64,000 nt of DNA, taken from NCBI RefSeq assembly GCF_020921035.1, contig NC_063150.1, positions 28,195,826 to 28,259,825 on the forward strand. Reading direction: 5' to 3'. Positions 11,233-22,433 of the stretch are shown piece after piece; position 1 is the stretch's first letter, and the number at the start of each line of letters is the position of its first letter. The translations under genes and the position numbers were made by a program. The DNA comes from Rhodamnia argentea (taxonomy: Eukaryota > Streptophyta > Magnoliopsida > Myrtales > Myrtaceae). Below the pieces are notes generated by a model that was given only the letters and a program-made list of their open reading frames with translations, was not told the DNA's origin and did not search any database.

Positions 11233-11885
11233 ATTTATGTACGGCGCTCACTTTAGTGCCAAATTTTTTTTTTTGGATCACTTAAGTGCCAAATCAGAAA
11301 AAAAAAAAAAAAAGATCACTTAAGTGCCAATTCCGGCAAAAAATAATTACTTAAGTTTTAATTTCGATCAAGCAGTACACATGGCATTTTTTATTAATTT
11401 TTTAATATTAGGTGAACTTTTAAAAAAAAATCAATCCAAATGGACGCCATGTGTAATATCTATTTACAAAATAAGCTAAAATATTTTTAAAAATTAAATT
11501 AAATTTTAAAAAAGCTAAATAACAAAAAAAGAAAAAATTTGATAAAGATCTGTTGCAGCACGAGGGCTCGGAAGCTCTAGTCGCCACCACCCACCATCAT
11601 CGGCAATGGCCAGCGACGAGTGAGGACTAGTCGGCCAGGGGTCACCCCGCCAAGCGCTAGCAAGGGTCGGCAACCATGGCCGATCCGGGTGAAGGCCGTG
11701 ACCCTCGCCCAAATCTGTGCCGGGGCAACTGGCCCTCCCCAGCGCTTGGCGTGGCAACCCCCTCCCCACCCATCATCCAATGGCTAGGGGTCACCGACCT
11801 CGGCCAACCGGCCAACCAGCCCCCACCATTGCTCATTGCTCATTGCTCATTCAAGTTTTATTCTCACGTGACCTTCTAGTTAAAC
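11233..11885. repeat. Dispersed repeat with GC-rich core (copy 1)
   Basis: CACTTAAGTGCCAA-type motifs and A-tracts (11233-11400) lead through an AT-rich stretch into a GC-rich, proline/glycine-codon-like core (11560-11830), ending in three copies of TTGCTCA. Equivalents are 33294-33962 and, more diverged, 48070-48640. Overlapping open frames on both strands in the core reflect base composition and are not called. It is probably a non-autonomous element of unknown class. Confidence 0.5.
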
Positions 11886-12028
11886 AACAAATTCTTTAGT
11901 ACTTAGAAAGACAACTAAAAAATCCATTCCACCCACAAAAGCTCCAAGCTAGATCCAAAAAGAAGCATACAAAAGAGATCCCCCCAAGTTCCAATAATTA
12001 TCACTTCAACGGATTTTGAAAAGAGCAT

Positions 12029-12604
12029 TTAAGCACAAACATCGGGGTTCGCCACGAGGTACTCTTCAACTGTCTTGAACAATCCCATAGCCATGTCTTT
12101 GCCTTGCTTGATGTCATCTTCCTTGAGCTCTGCACCTTCCTTAACATGATAGTCGCTAGTCATCTTCCAGACACATCCACCATTTGCTGATGTGAACTTC
12201 ACCTCATAGACAATGCAGTCAATTTTGTCAAACTTGATATCACTTTCAATCAAAGTATACTTGCAGTATAAGTTCTCTACATCAAAAGCACCAACCTTGT
12301 GCTTTGTGTACTTGATGTGAGCACCTGTTACATGAAATCCCAAGAGTAAAAAGATTAATTTTGAGGATTACATTCAATAATAAACTTCACGCAGTAGAGA
12401 AACATCTATGATAGACTTACTTTCGCCAAAGTTAGTTTGCTTGATGCTGCCAACTCCACCATCTCCCTCGACAAACTTGACGCTCTGAATGCCCTCAGGG
12501 ACAATCTTGGGAAGGATGTTGTGTGAGTCAAGGACCAAAGCCTTGAACATCCTTGATGGCGCGACGATAGATGTGAATTCTTGAGAGTAAGGGACAACAC
12601 CCAC
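12029..12604 (-). pseudogene. PR-10 / Bet v 1-like gene with lost start codon
   Basis: Exon 1 occupies 12421-12604 and exon 2 occupies 12029-12324, with a 96-bp GT-AG intron between them. All 159 codons are open. It has the P-loop GDGGVGS, the YHVKEGAELKEDD region and the C-terminal EEYLVANPDVCA. The only visible lesion is the initiator: 12602-12604 reads GTG on the minus strand where every intact relative, including its twin at 34702, has ATG. The next in-frame Met is codon 19, too late for a normal fold. A TATA-like box (CCATAAATA, 12719-12727) is retained. The protein could be made only by non-AUG initiation or if GTG is a sequencing error. Confidence 0.85.
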
Positions 12605-13160
12605 GTTTGTCTTGTGAGAAGCAAAGAGAAATGAACTCAAGTAAGAAAGGGAAGGATTTGGTGTTATTGCTATTGAAGAAGGCTTGAACTGATGAAGATA
12701 GTGAAGAGAATAACATGATATTTATGGGCAAGTTGATAGTTCTGCAGTCCTCCATCATTTAAACCCTCCGAATTGGACCATTCGACCTTGCTGTAAGCGT
12801 TTCTTCTTTTCTTATTGGGCGGAGCCACCGGTCGTCTAGAAGATGAAGAAGGAAGACTTCATTTTCCAAGGACGATATATTATAAGTTATTATGTTATGT
12901 AGGAATCTCAATCATCCTAAGTCCTTATTCTCAAGAAATAAGTCTTATGATTATAGATGATATTGAGGACAACCAACACTGTACTATTGTAGTACATGAA
13001 GTCTGTATATAAAAAATTGGCCAACGATTAAACTTCTATAGAATTTCTAGATGATGAACAAACTAATTGGTTAACTTTCCATAAACAACACGTGCGATTA
13101 TTAAGATTTAATCAGTAATGCTTAAGCTTTTAAACTTTGAATTAAAAACACTAATATTAT
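12605..13160. other. PR-10 upstream region and spacer
   Basis: Promoter and upstream flank of the 12.0-kb PR-10 copy, with a TATA-like box at 12719-12727. Beyond about 12780 it is AT-rich spacer, conserved at 34880-35259. A plus-strand open stretch 12815-13012 is identical in reading to 34914-35111 apart from one residue, but it has no recognisable domain and may be open by chance. Confidence 0.4.
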
Positions 13161-13542
13161 TGGGGTTAATATGACGAAAAAGCCTAATCTGGTACACTTA
13201 GGATAAATTTACGCCAAATTAATCTTTTGACCGCTAAAAACCCCAAACTAGTACACAAGTGATCAATTTACTCTCTGCTAGTTTCCGTTAAATTTTATCA
13301 TCAAGTTGCTAGTTGGATGACACGTGATAGTTAATGAGTATACCAGTTTGAGATTTTTACCCTCCATTTGTTACGAGAGTACCAGTTTGGAATTTTTGAG
13401 GAATTAACCCAATTTAATAAAAGCTAATATAGGGAAATTTATCACAGGTGTACGAGGTTGAAATTTTTTATTGTCAAGAAATTAGTTTTGGGATAAATTT
13501 GTTACATACGTACTAGTTTGGAGTTTTTCATGATATTATCCC
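13161..13542. mobile_element. 382-bp foldback MITE with 7-bp target duplication (copy 1)
   Basis: The left end (GGGTTAATATGACGAAAAA) is the near complement of the right end, whose reverse complement reads GGGATAATATCATGAAAAA. Within it the phrase 'GGATAAATTT...CTAGTACAC...GTTTGG' recurs in both orientations. ATATTAT flanks it on both sides (13154-13160 and 13543-13549). The second copy is 35260-35642. It has no coding capacity. The 7-bp flank does not settle the superfamily. Confidence 0.72.
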
Positions 13543-13549
13543 ATATTAT

Positions 13550-15173
13550 ATGCCGGTTTTACAAGTACTATATATTAATTTTTTAACAACATGAGTTCAA
13601 TGTCTACGACAATTTGTGGTTTTTCTTTTTCTGGTTATCACCAAAAATGGTCTCAGGCGCTAGCAAAAGTCATCGGTGAAGCTAGAAAAATAGTCGGTCG
13701 AAGTTGATGGGTAATGTAGCGATTTGGCCCCGTTGACAAATGTTAACTTATACAAGTTACAAACTCGGAATGATTCTATTGAAGCTCCTCCTACGTAACT
13801 CAAAAAGTAATTTCCTTACTTGTCCAAGATTTTAATCGTTGGTGTCAATTAGGCAGTATGTGGATGGCTTGAGGTTTATCCCAAGGGCTAAAATATTTGC
13901 CAGTACATGTTTCGTTTAAATATTCATCAAATGGAATCCACCCATCTCTTGGCTAATCTGGCCTCCTCCGTCCCTCGAGATCAAGCTTGGCTGTGGAAGA
14001 GTTACGGGGCATAAATCTAAGAATTTGAAGAGCTTGTTATAAGTATATTGTACTGGAGCCTTTCGTCAGCAAGTTGTTTCTTGTTTTCTTTTCAAAACTC
14101 AATCTTTTCAGCTTGCTCCTACAGAACCAAGAGTCGAACTAAGTCTCATAAATTAGATCCAGTAGAATTATTTATTGAAATGCTTTATCTAACGGAAGAT
14201 ATCATCGAAAACTTACAGTGGCTTGCCAAAAAAAGGCTAAGAGAAGAAAATCGAGGTATCTCCTTTTTTTTTTATCAAAGGTTGAATGGGTCATCATCAT
14301 GATAGTATAGAAAATGGGTTTGTCAGACGAGGCCTCTGCTATATCAATTGTACTTAATTGCCTTTAGTGGATTTTGTTATTGAGTTAGCCATACAATTCA
14401 TATGTTTTTAGAGTAGATCAAGCCTCAAAAGAAGTACTCGTGTAATTATGGCCTGGCCTCCTTATATATCACTCAATAGTAGTCTCCTCGAGCCCATACT
14501 GTCTATCCTTAAGCCACACATCTATTAGAGGGCCCCTCATCGGATACAATCCAGAACAGATTTAACAATCCAATTGCAAGGCTAATAAGGGCGGATTTAG
14601 TGACCACATTACACGCATTATATTACTCCAGCTCATTATGGTTCCAAAGGTCCTCCTCGAAAGGCAATATAGCTCAAGAACCGGACAAGGAACGAGGAAT
14701 TCTAGTTGCAAAGGGTGCTTCGCTCTAGTATTTCATTTTTAAATGCACCTCATTAACGAATATTTCCAGTACCGATTAAGTATATTTAATATGTAATAAT
14801 TCAATTTTCATGCTGGGCGACCAGGCTTGAAACAATTGTATTATTAGGGCTGTTCGGTTTGTTGGGATTCAAGGTACATGAAGGATAACTTAGGAGGTGT
14901 TAAGATGACTTTCCTTTTAGGACCAAAAGATCATTAAGGATAACTTAAGCAACTAATAAATAAGTAGAATATATTTGCGTACAAGTTCAACACAATGAAT
15001 GATAATCACAAACGGAGATCTACTTGAGGGACATGACCGTATGCAAAGCCAGCAAATCCAAACCCATTCCTCACACAAAAGCTCCAAGCTAGAGCCAAAA
15101 AGAAACCAAAAAAAAAAAAAAAAACAGTCAAGTGCCAATAATTATCCACCACAATGGATTTTGAAAAGAGAAC
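13550..15173. other. Intergenic spacer paralogous to 3290-4620
   Basis: No intact gene is recognised. A 28-codon open phrase at about 13933-14016 (METSH-like start, ending in TAA) has a broken relative at 3632-3710. The match to 3290-4620 shows that spacer plus PR-10 gene was an older duplication unit. Copy 2 (35650-37296) has about 60 bases at 36613-36675 (GACACGATCCGG...) that copy 1 lacks. Confidence 0.45.
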
Positions 15174-15754
15174 TTAAGCACAAACACCGGGATTTGCCAA
15201 GAGGTACTCTTCAATTGTCTTGAACAAGCCCACAGCTCTATCTTTGCCCTACTTGATGTCATCTTCCTTGAGCTCTGCACCTTCCTTAGCATGATAATGG
15301 CTAATCATCTTACAGACACATCCTTCGTCAGCTGATGCGACGAACTTCACCTTTTAGACGATGAAGTCGATTTTGTCGAACTGAACATCACTTTCAATCA
15401 AAGAATATTTGCAGTAAAAGTTCTCAACATCAAGAGCGTCGATCTTGTGTTTCGTGTACTTGATGTGAGCACCTGTCACATGAATTCATGTAAGTAAAAA
15501 GATTAATTTCGAGTTATGTTGTCTATAAACGAACTCGACATTGCAGATAAACATCTATTGTCCTACTTATTTTTGCCGAAGTTGGTCTGCTTAATGCTAC
15601 CAACTCCACCATCTCCCTTGGTGAGCTCAACACTCTTGATGCCCCCGGGGACAATCTTGCGAATGACATTGTGCGAGTTAAGGACCAAATCCTTGAGCAT
15701 CCTCGATGGAGCAATGGTAGATGTGAGCTCCTGAGAATAGGTAACAACACCCAT
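15174..15754 (-). pseudogene. PR-10 / Bet v 1-like pseudogene (two stops, broken donor)
   Basis: Exon 1 is 15571-15754, with an intact ATG and the GDGGVGS loop. Exon 2 is 15174-15472, one codon longer than in the intact genes because of three extra bases near 15340. The splice donor at 15569-15570 is AT instead of GT. In exon 2, TAA at 15354-15356 interrupts the strand around residue 101, and TAG at 15249-15251 replaces the Gln before GKD. The first stop is shared with the twin at 37297; the second stop and the donor change are private. A TATA-like CCTATAA lies at 15848-15854. Confidence 0.88.
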
Positions 15755-16799
15755 GTTTTCCTTGTAAGAAGCAAAGAGAAATTAACTCAAGTAGGAAATG
15801 GAAGGATTTGATGTGATTGCGATTGAACAAGGCTTGAGCTGATGAAATTATAGGCAAGTTAGTTGTTTAGCAGTCCATATAAGCATTCAAAATTCAAAGA
15901 CTCCGAACTGGACAAATCAGCCTTGCTTTTACAAGGGGCAGAGCCACCCGGAGTCTAGAAAATTAAGGAAAAGGACAAGTTCATTACAGATCAAACATGA
16001 AGGACTGTATTCTTTGTTCACGTCGGGTTCACCTATATGGCGGGCGTAGTACAATTTATATTGGTGACATCAATAGGGATATAAACTTCACAGGTGTGTA
16101 GAATTTCATTGAAATTATCTATCATGCCCACAATGTATTCTTATATACATTAGTTGCTCCATTATATAAATGTTCGAATTCATTGTTTTTTAAGATTCTC
16201 CAGACATTTAATCATGTTCAACTACTCCATTCTCAAGTCACTATCCACATTATCTAAATACATCGACAAAAGATTTCACAGCTTCGATTTTATCTGTCCA
16301 GTATCGCATTAAAAGAAGAATTTAAACTTCGATCTCCGGTTGTGTTGATTTTTCATTACTAATGAAATTTCACAAAAGAGTCCGAAGTCTAATTCTAATT
16401 CTAATCTCTAAAAAGGAGTTAGTTACTAATGAATTTCGACAAAAGAGGAAAACATGTATATGAATTAGTCTTTAAACACGAATCTAATATCAATGCAATG
16501 AGATTTTTATCTTTTCGGTTTAATTTCTTTTTTTCTGCATTGTTTGCGGAGATATTTTCTTTGAATGTTTTGAACGAATCCGAATTCTAGATAGTTTTTG
16601 CGCAACCACCTAATCTTTTTGTTGCAGGAATCTTGTTGTGGCGGGCCGCTAGACTCGCACTTCTTCATCCTTTTGTTTGAAATAGTCCTTGACACTATCA
16701 GATTTTCCAATCTCAACCTCTCACCAAATCACCGATTTTGCTCCATATATATCCAATCACGCTTCCAACCGTGCGTTCTAATAGATGTATCAGTGACGT
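15755..16799. other. Intergenic spacer, no gene recognised
   Basis: Conserved at 37878-38934. AT-rich, with short repeated words near 16340-16440 (CTAATGAAATTTCACAAAAGAG). The right part (16600-16800) is shared with the flank of the other inverted transporter fragments. Confidence 0.4.
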
Positions 16800-17560
16800 A
16801 CATCTAGGTAAGGCTCCTTCATGTCGCCGAGCCGGCGGTCGGCTTCCTCCTTAGAGTTGTAGGTTGTGGCGAGGACGCAATTCGCATCATCCAAGCGTCC
16901 TTGCATGACGAGCCACCGGGGGGATTCCGGCATGGCGAGGATCGCCATGGCAAGCAGGGCCAAGGAGATTGCTCCCTCGCATAGAATGAGGCGCCTCTCG
17001 TTGAATTTGATTTTGGAGAAGAAGTAATTGCAGCTATAGCCAACAACGATGCCAACGCAGTCATTGATGAACACAACTGTTCGTGGCTTGTTCACCGACC
17101 TCCCCGAGGTAATAAATCATTTTCTTTTCCCTTTTTTTTTTTTTTGGTTGCTAATCTTGTATTATCTTTCGCAATTTTTCATATATGTTTTGGTGGTTCA
17201 GGTGTTCATCAATGTGGGCATAGTTGTCAGTTTGGCATCTCCTGCTATGCGAGGGAGCTCGCCATTACGCTCCTCGCGATGCCAGAATTCTCCAGTGGCT
17301 CATCGTGCTGGGACACTTGGCTGATGCGAATGGCGTCCATGCCAGGATCTGTAACTCCAAGAAAGAGGCCGAGCTCCAGCTTGGCGACATCAAGGAGGCT
17401 TGTTCGGAGGAGGGCGACCTAGGCATGAAGGTCCTTCAATTGGCCCAACAAGTCGGCGTTCGCACTTCGGCCTCTGCTCGTGTGCCTTGGTGCTGCTGTT
17501 CCAGAGAGAGCCCAGGCTTGGGACACTTCATGACCCTATGTGTCTCATAATTCGAAATGT
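16800..17560. pseudogene. Head-to-head polyol transporter (PLT-like) fragments, copy 1c
   Basis: This is the best preserved of the series. On the minus strand, 17073 down to 16800 is open for over 90 codons: VFIND-VGIVVGYSCNYFFSK, AISLALLAMAILAMPESPRW, LVMQGRLDDANCVL, then SKEEADRRLGDMKEP. These are the PESPRWLV-QGR signature and the following loop of plant polyol transporters. On the plus strand follow RGLFTDLPE (17082-17108), a 93-bp GT-AG intron (17109-17201) and exon 2 from 17202, which has deletions but keeps the ADANGVHARICNSKKEAELQ region (about 17320-17385). The rest of the 12-helix protein is absent. Confidence 0.8.
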
Positions 17561-18665
17561 TAAAAGCATCATCATTTGTGTAGAGAAGTTTAGGCTGATT
17601 TTCTTTTATGGGCAGATGGAAATTTGGCTAATGCTGTATGAATAGAATAAATTCGTTTACGAATTCGACTCTACCATTAATAATCACAAAGGGGGATTTA
17701 CTTGAGGGAAAAATGGAAGGCATTGCATCAATCATTGGATTGCTAATTGCTCTTTCAAGTTTTATTCAAACTTTGAAGCACTCCGAATTGGATTGGCCGA
17801 ACAACTTTCAAGCCTTTCATGTTTTCTTCTGGGAGGAGCCACCGATCATTTGGAATGTTAGGAGAAAGGACAAGTCACGAACAAAAGCTCTTTTCGTCTG
17901 GCCATTAGTAATATTTTTCTTAGGTCGAATTGGAATGCTAACATTGGCGAAACCTTATTACATCTAAAAGAGATTAAATATCTGATTTCGAGCAGAAGAT
18001 ACCGAAGACATTCCAATTACCATTATTTAGCAGTCACATCCGTATATTTCTTTCCAAACTAAGTCTCGAATATAGAGGTAATCGTGGCGCTATTGGGCTG
18101 CTATTTCTTTCCTAACTAAGTTAACCCCTTTTTCGACTCTGGTTTGCTGGATACAATCTTTTTCCTAAAGGAAGTTTAATTGTTCATGTTATGAACTGAT
18201 TTAGACACGAATTTTAGGCCTATAATAGACAACCATGACCACCATTGCTAAGGTAATGATTCAAAGTTCGTTCATTGAGCCATCAAGAACAGTCACCAAG
18301 CGATTTATTTTTTTCCTGTTTCCGAAAGGCAATTTGCTAGTTTGACTGTTCTATTGCCATGATAGCTACGTCATTGGGTTGAAATGACTGTACACCAAAC
18401 TTTTCTGCCATTTTTTTCTGGTCAGATTTTCTCTCCCTTCCTTTTGCAATTCATCTATAAGTCAAGTGCAAATTCACCTTCTTGGGCAAAATCCGTTACT
18501 CATTGGTTTGCTCATTGCTCCTCATATGTATAGGAATCACAACATAAAAACCTTTCCTCACCCAAAAGCTCCGAGGAAGAGCCAAAGGAGACAGAGAAGA
18601 TACAGTAGAAACTTTCCACTCGCTTTATTATTTCATCACTCATAAAAGATTGAGAAAAGAAGCAT
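17561..18665. other. Downstream spacer of the 18.7-kb PR-10 gene
   Basis: AT-rich, duplicated at 39560-40719. It includes the 3' flank of the PR-10 gene; a reverse-strand AATAAA (18624-18629) lies about 37 bases after the stop codon. No other gene was recognised. Confidence 0.45.
18624..18629 (-). terminator. Possible poly(A) signal of PR-10 D1
   Basis: AATAAA on the minus strand, about 37 bases past the TAA stop. D2 has a different base at this point, so the signal is not conserved among the paralogues and may not be the one used. Confidence 0.35.
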
Positions 18666-19244
18666 TTAGGCGCAATCATCGGGGTTGGCCACAAGGTACT
18701 CCTCAACGGCCTTGTACAATCCCATAGCTTTGTCTTTACCCTTCTTGATCTCCTCCTCTTTGAGCTCACAACCTTCCTTCACATGGTACTCGCTCGTCAT
18801 CTTGCAGACGGATCTGCTCCCAGCCGCGACGAATTTTACTTCTTCCACGACGAAGTCGATCTTGTCAAACTTGATGTCGCTTTCGATCATAGTGTATTTG
18901 CAGTACAAGCTATCTGCATCGAGAGCCTCAACCTTGTGCTTCATGTACTTGATGGGGGAGCCTGTTGCGTAAATTCATCAAAGCAAAGAAGTTAATTCTT
19001 AATTCCGAGATCTATACACAGACTTAGACATGGTAAAAGTACGAGTATGATCCTACTTACTTTCAGCAAAGTTGGTTTTCTTGATGCTGCCAACTCCACC
19101 ATCTCCCTCAATGAACTCGACGCTCTTGATGCCCTCGGGAACAATCTTGGGTAGGACATTGTGGGATTCAAGGACCAAAGCCTTGAATATCCTCGATGGG
19201 GCAATGCTGCTTGTGATCTCCAACGAGTAGGTGATGACTCCCAT
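18666..19244 (-). CDS. PR-10 / Bet v 1 family protein (major-allergen-like), copy D1
   Basis: Exon 1 is 19061-19244 and exon 2 is 18666-18961. The 99-bp intron has GT-AG ends and lies after base 1 of codon 62, as in PR-10 genes generally. The product has 159 residues, the usual length, with no signal peptide, so it should be cytosolic. Seen: start MGVITYSLEITS, P-loop GDGGVGS at about 47-53, conserved E148 and Y150, and C-terminal ANPDDCA. Family knowledge: a seven-stranded sheet and long C-terminal helix form a cavity binding flavonoids, cytokinins or alkaloids; nuclease activity has been reported for some members. Compared with D2-D4 it has Pro64, Met68, Arg111 and Ser112, so it is the most diverged of the open copies. 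Confidence 0.93.
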
Positions 19245-19361
19245 GTTGGCCTGGTAAGAAACAAAGAGAACTGACCTCAAGAAGGGTGGTGGAAGGGTTT
19301 GGTTAGATTGCCAGAGGAGAAGGCCTGAGCTGATGGAGATGATGAGCAGAACTTCTTGGTA

Positions 19362-19369
19362 CTTATAGG
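19362..19369 (-). promoter_or_regulatory. TATA box of PR-10 D1
   Basis: CCTATAAG on the minus strand, about 118 bases upstream of the ATG. The same box in the same context and at the same distance precedes D2 (41415), D3 (44307) and D4 (47400), which supports it as the core promoter. Confidence 0.65.
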
Positions 19370-19919
19370 CAAGTCCATTGCTTAGAACTCCATCCTCTTT
19401 CAAAGTTCAAAGCACTCCGAATCGGACAGAGCCGAATTACTTTCAAGCCTTTCTCGTTTTCTTGTTGGGAGCAGCCCCTGATCACCTGGAAGGTCAGGCA
19501 AAAGGACAAATCGCGATGAAAGCTCCTTTTGTTTGGCCATTATTATAACAACCCAACATGATGTATTGGAATTAATGAGAAATTACATATTCATTCGCAG
19601 ACATTTGGGCCATTACGATAGTCTATACTTGGTACACCACATGTCTAGAAAAAGTAATTCAAATCAAATATTTTGATCATGATGTGAATTATCCATTTTC
19701 ATAGGAACGAAAGCATAAAATAAGTGAGTCTAAATAAGTTAATCCCTTTTTCAGCTTCAAATTTCCAGGACACAATCTTTTTTGAAAAGAAAGTTGAACT
19801 TTTATATCATGAATTGATTTAGACAAGAATTTTACGCTCGATATCTGACAACCATGACCACCGTTGTTAAGATATAATTCTACGTTTGTTCGTAGCGCTA
19901 GCAAGGACAATCGCGGAAA

Positions 19920-20295
19920 TAAGTTTAGGAGCCGATTCTCTCGGAGAAAGGACAGACTCATGTCTCCCATCATCGTATCAAGAGCTGAAATTGATGGTAC
20001 ATAAAAAGATAACAAATGAGTCATAGGTATCATTGCACGGTCGGCTAGCAGCTCAGTAGTCGAAGCTTGGTCAAAAAGAGAACATTGGAACTCGCCGATG
20101 GAAGCTTAAGCAGCAGCTCTTCTTCTCGCATGCCTTAATTGATGTCAGCTAACAAAAGGGTCTGCATCCTCAGAGTATTCAACATTTGCTTATAGATTCC
20201 TGCATCTTACTTCACCACAATCCGGGTTGGAATGAAGCTTGGATCCGTAAACCACATAACGGAGCTAATGATGGTCTTGCAAATTGGGCTATTGA
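19920..20295 (+). pseudogene. RNase H-like (RVT_3) fragment upstream of PR-10 D1
   Basis: Read on the plus strand with its gaps, this matches the better copy at 47932: GLKFNVDVASRDNKG there, and in this copy LKLMV..K and, further on, a VEAWSKREHWNSPME-A..AALLLA-like segment. The pattern K-N-D ... EA-A-AL--A is that of the plant RNase H-like domain of LINE elements. Stops and a 4-base deletion break it. It lies head to head with the PR-10 gene, about 0.7 kb upstream of its ATG, and recurs at each of the other three D genes. Confidence 0.5.
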
Positions 20296-20908
20296 TTAAA
20301 CAGGAACCACTTCTTCTTTTCTTTTCACAATCTTCCATGTGAAGTTAAAAAATATTATACCGGTAGAGTCTTCTTTACTTAAATTTTTAATGTAGGTTTT
20401 CCGCATCCTGTTTGTAATGCTTAATTTGTTTGAAATGAAAAGTCAACTCTAGGGGAAAAAAATGGATCCGATTTATTTGTGCTTCTGCTGACGAAAGTCA
20501 ATTTTCTAGTTTGACTTTTCAAATGGCACTGTAGTTAAGCCATCGAATCGAGTTGACCGTGCTCTAAACTTGGATTAACTCACGAAGAAGTTTTACTTTT
20601 CAAATGGCACTAAAGCTTCTGACCCCCCTAAAGGAAAATGTCACTAAAGCCAAGTGATCGAATGTACTCTAAACTTGGATTAACACGCAAAGACAAATGT
20701 CTCTATTATGACCGTTCTTTTTCTTTTTCTTTTTCTTTTAAATTTTTTTGTACCTTTTATTTTTCTTGTTTGCTAATCAAATTTCCTCCAGTTTATTTGG
20801 GAAACAATGCTTGCTTTCCATGATTTTCAAAGAAGCACACTATAGCTCAATTAATCAACCTTAAGTTGCATAATTATGATGATACAGTTAATGGAAAATT
20901 GAACTTTT

Positions 20909-22220
20909 AGGCTGCATATGGTAACGCTCCGGAAACGCGTATGGTAAAAAAGTATTCCCAAAATGTTCTAGGAGCACTTTTGAGAAACAAAAACACTTTT
21001 GGAGCAGAAAACAAGAAACAATAAAAACTTGCTTCTGTGTTCCTAGAGCACTTTTTAGAAATACATTTGAAACATTTTTTAGAAACAATTGAGAATAATT
21101 TTATTTTTGAATATACTATCTTCTCTTTTGTTCTTGCACGATGTTGACACTTAATTTTTAATCATTCTATTCTAGAAAATTAATTAAAAATACCAAAATA
21201 ATTCATAAAACTAAAAAATCAACCTTGGAAGCTTTGGCCTAGTCTTAGGAACCAATTTTGAAAAAATAATAGTTTTCGTAATTTTTGACATTTTTTGGAT
21301 TTATTTTAATTATAAAAATAGTGTTCGTGGTCAGAAAAATGCGCAAAAATAGTCCAAATTTTTATTTTAATTCCCTTTTTCATTTTGGCCTCTTAAAGTT
21401 TTAAAAATTCAGTTTGGGACCATATGCCTCTTCATTGAACATAATCCTAAATTGACTAAAAAATTTTATTTGAAATCATTTTAGCCAAAATTCTTTACTT
21501 TTAGAGTAATGGCATGGGACTTTGATACATTGCATCTCATTTCAGTCCTCATGTTTGGAAAATTTTCACAATTAGACTAAAAGAACTTAAATGTACAAAT
21601 ATTTTTCATCTTAGTTCTCGGTTTTACTCAAAGTGCTATTAATATTTTTTTAGGGGTCCCTGTTTAAAGGTAATCATATTTTTAACTACTTGAGAACATT
21701 TCCGTGTGACTCATAATTCTAATTTTTCCTATCTATTGAAAACATATTTGATGTTCTCGTTGTCCAATTCCAATTCGTTTTCTCTTTTAGTTTTTTTTTT
21801 TTTTGTACTTGATCTCATCCATATTAGAATTTGATAAATCGTGCATAAATTACCTATACATATATCGGTCTTACTTGATTTAGTAAATTGAAGAAATGAG
21901 ATTTAATTTGATTTAGTAAGTTAACAAAATAAAGAGATCTTAATTTTAATATATCTATAGTCTCCTTAATTAAATGAAAAAATTAGGAACAATTTTTTTG
22001 TAGTTACCAAACGCGTTTTTTTTTTTTTTTTAATTCCGAGAACAGAAACTTTACGTAGTTACCAAACGCGTTTCTATTCTTTTTTTGTTCCGGGAAACAT
22101 AATTTTTTTGTAGTTACGTGTTTTCATTCTCAAAAATCTTTCCTGGGAACAGAAATAGAAAAAAGTGTTTATGTTCTAAAAGATGTTCTAGGAGTAGAAA
22201 CGCTACCATACGCAACCTTA
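20909..22220. mobile_element. 1.3-kb TIR element, non-autonomous
   Basis: The left end AGGCTGCATATGGTAACGC matches the reverse complement of the right end, which reads AGGTTGCGTATGGTAGCG. Similarity continues into 'TGTTCTAGGAG' on both sides. The interior is AT-rich, without an open frame worth calling. Copy 2 lacks it at the equivalent place (about 42910-42960), so it inserted after the duplication or was lost with the flank. A related but more decayed element may lie at 45520-46320. Target duplication not confirmed. Confidence 0.6.
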
Positions 22221-22433
22221 GAGTTCAACTTGGATGAAAAAAAAAAAGGGGGTCCGAGTATATTCTCATCGAAGTCTCGGCTCTTGCGCAGCTAGCTAGC
22301 CTGTGCTTCGCACAATACTTATTAACTAACTTGCTGGGTACACACCTTAGTTAATAATTGTTGGAAAACGAGGGAGTACAGGAAGGACCGTGGTCCGCCC
22401 ATATAGGTTGTAGTAGCCTTTTTTACACATTGG

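Larger units (their letters stand above)
11093..20900. repeat. Segmental duplication copy 1, right block
   Basis: This block matches 33152-42910 with an offset near 22.05 kb. It carries the pairs 12.0/34.1 kb, 15.2/37.3 kb and 18.7/40.7 kb of PR-10 genes and the pair 16.8/38.9 kb of transporter fragments. The offset differs from the left block because copy 2 lacks about 1.5 kb that copy 1 has at 9566-11092. After about 20.9 kb the copies diverge: copy 1 has a TIR element, copy 2 has more PR-10 units. Confidence 0.88.

Noticed and set aside
11515-11899. Overlapping GC-rich frames on both strands (also 33680-33997)
   Set aside because: They are low-complexity, rich in Pro, Gly and Trp codons on both strands and not conserved in frame between copies. 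They reflect base composition of a repeat core.
12374-12640. An upstream start that would rescue the GTG-start PR-10 copy
   Set aside because: The frame is open upstream of codon 1, but the apparent first Met there is a TTG codon. I see no in-frame ATG before the stop, so there is no obvious rescue.
18685-18972. Plus-strand frames opposite PR-10 exon 2 (also at 40739, 43630, 46731, 46829)
   Set aside because: They are antisense shadows: they appear at every PR-10 copy and follow exactly from the minus-strand coding sequence. They have no start context or splice logic of their own.
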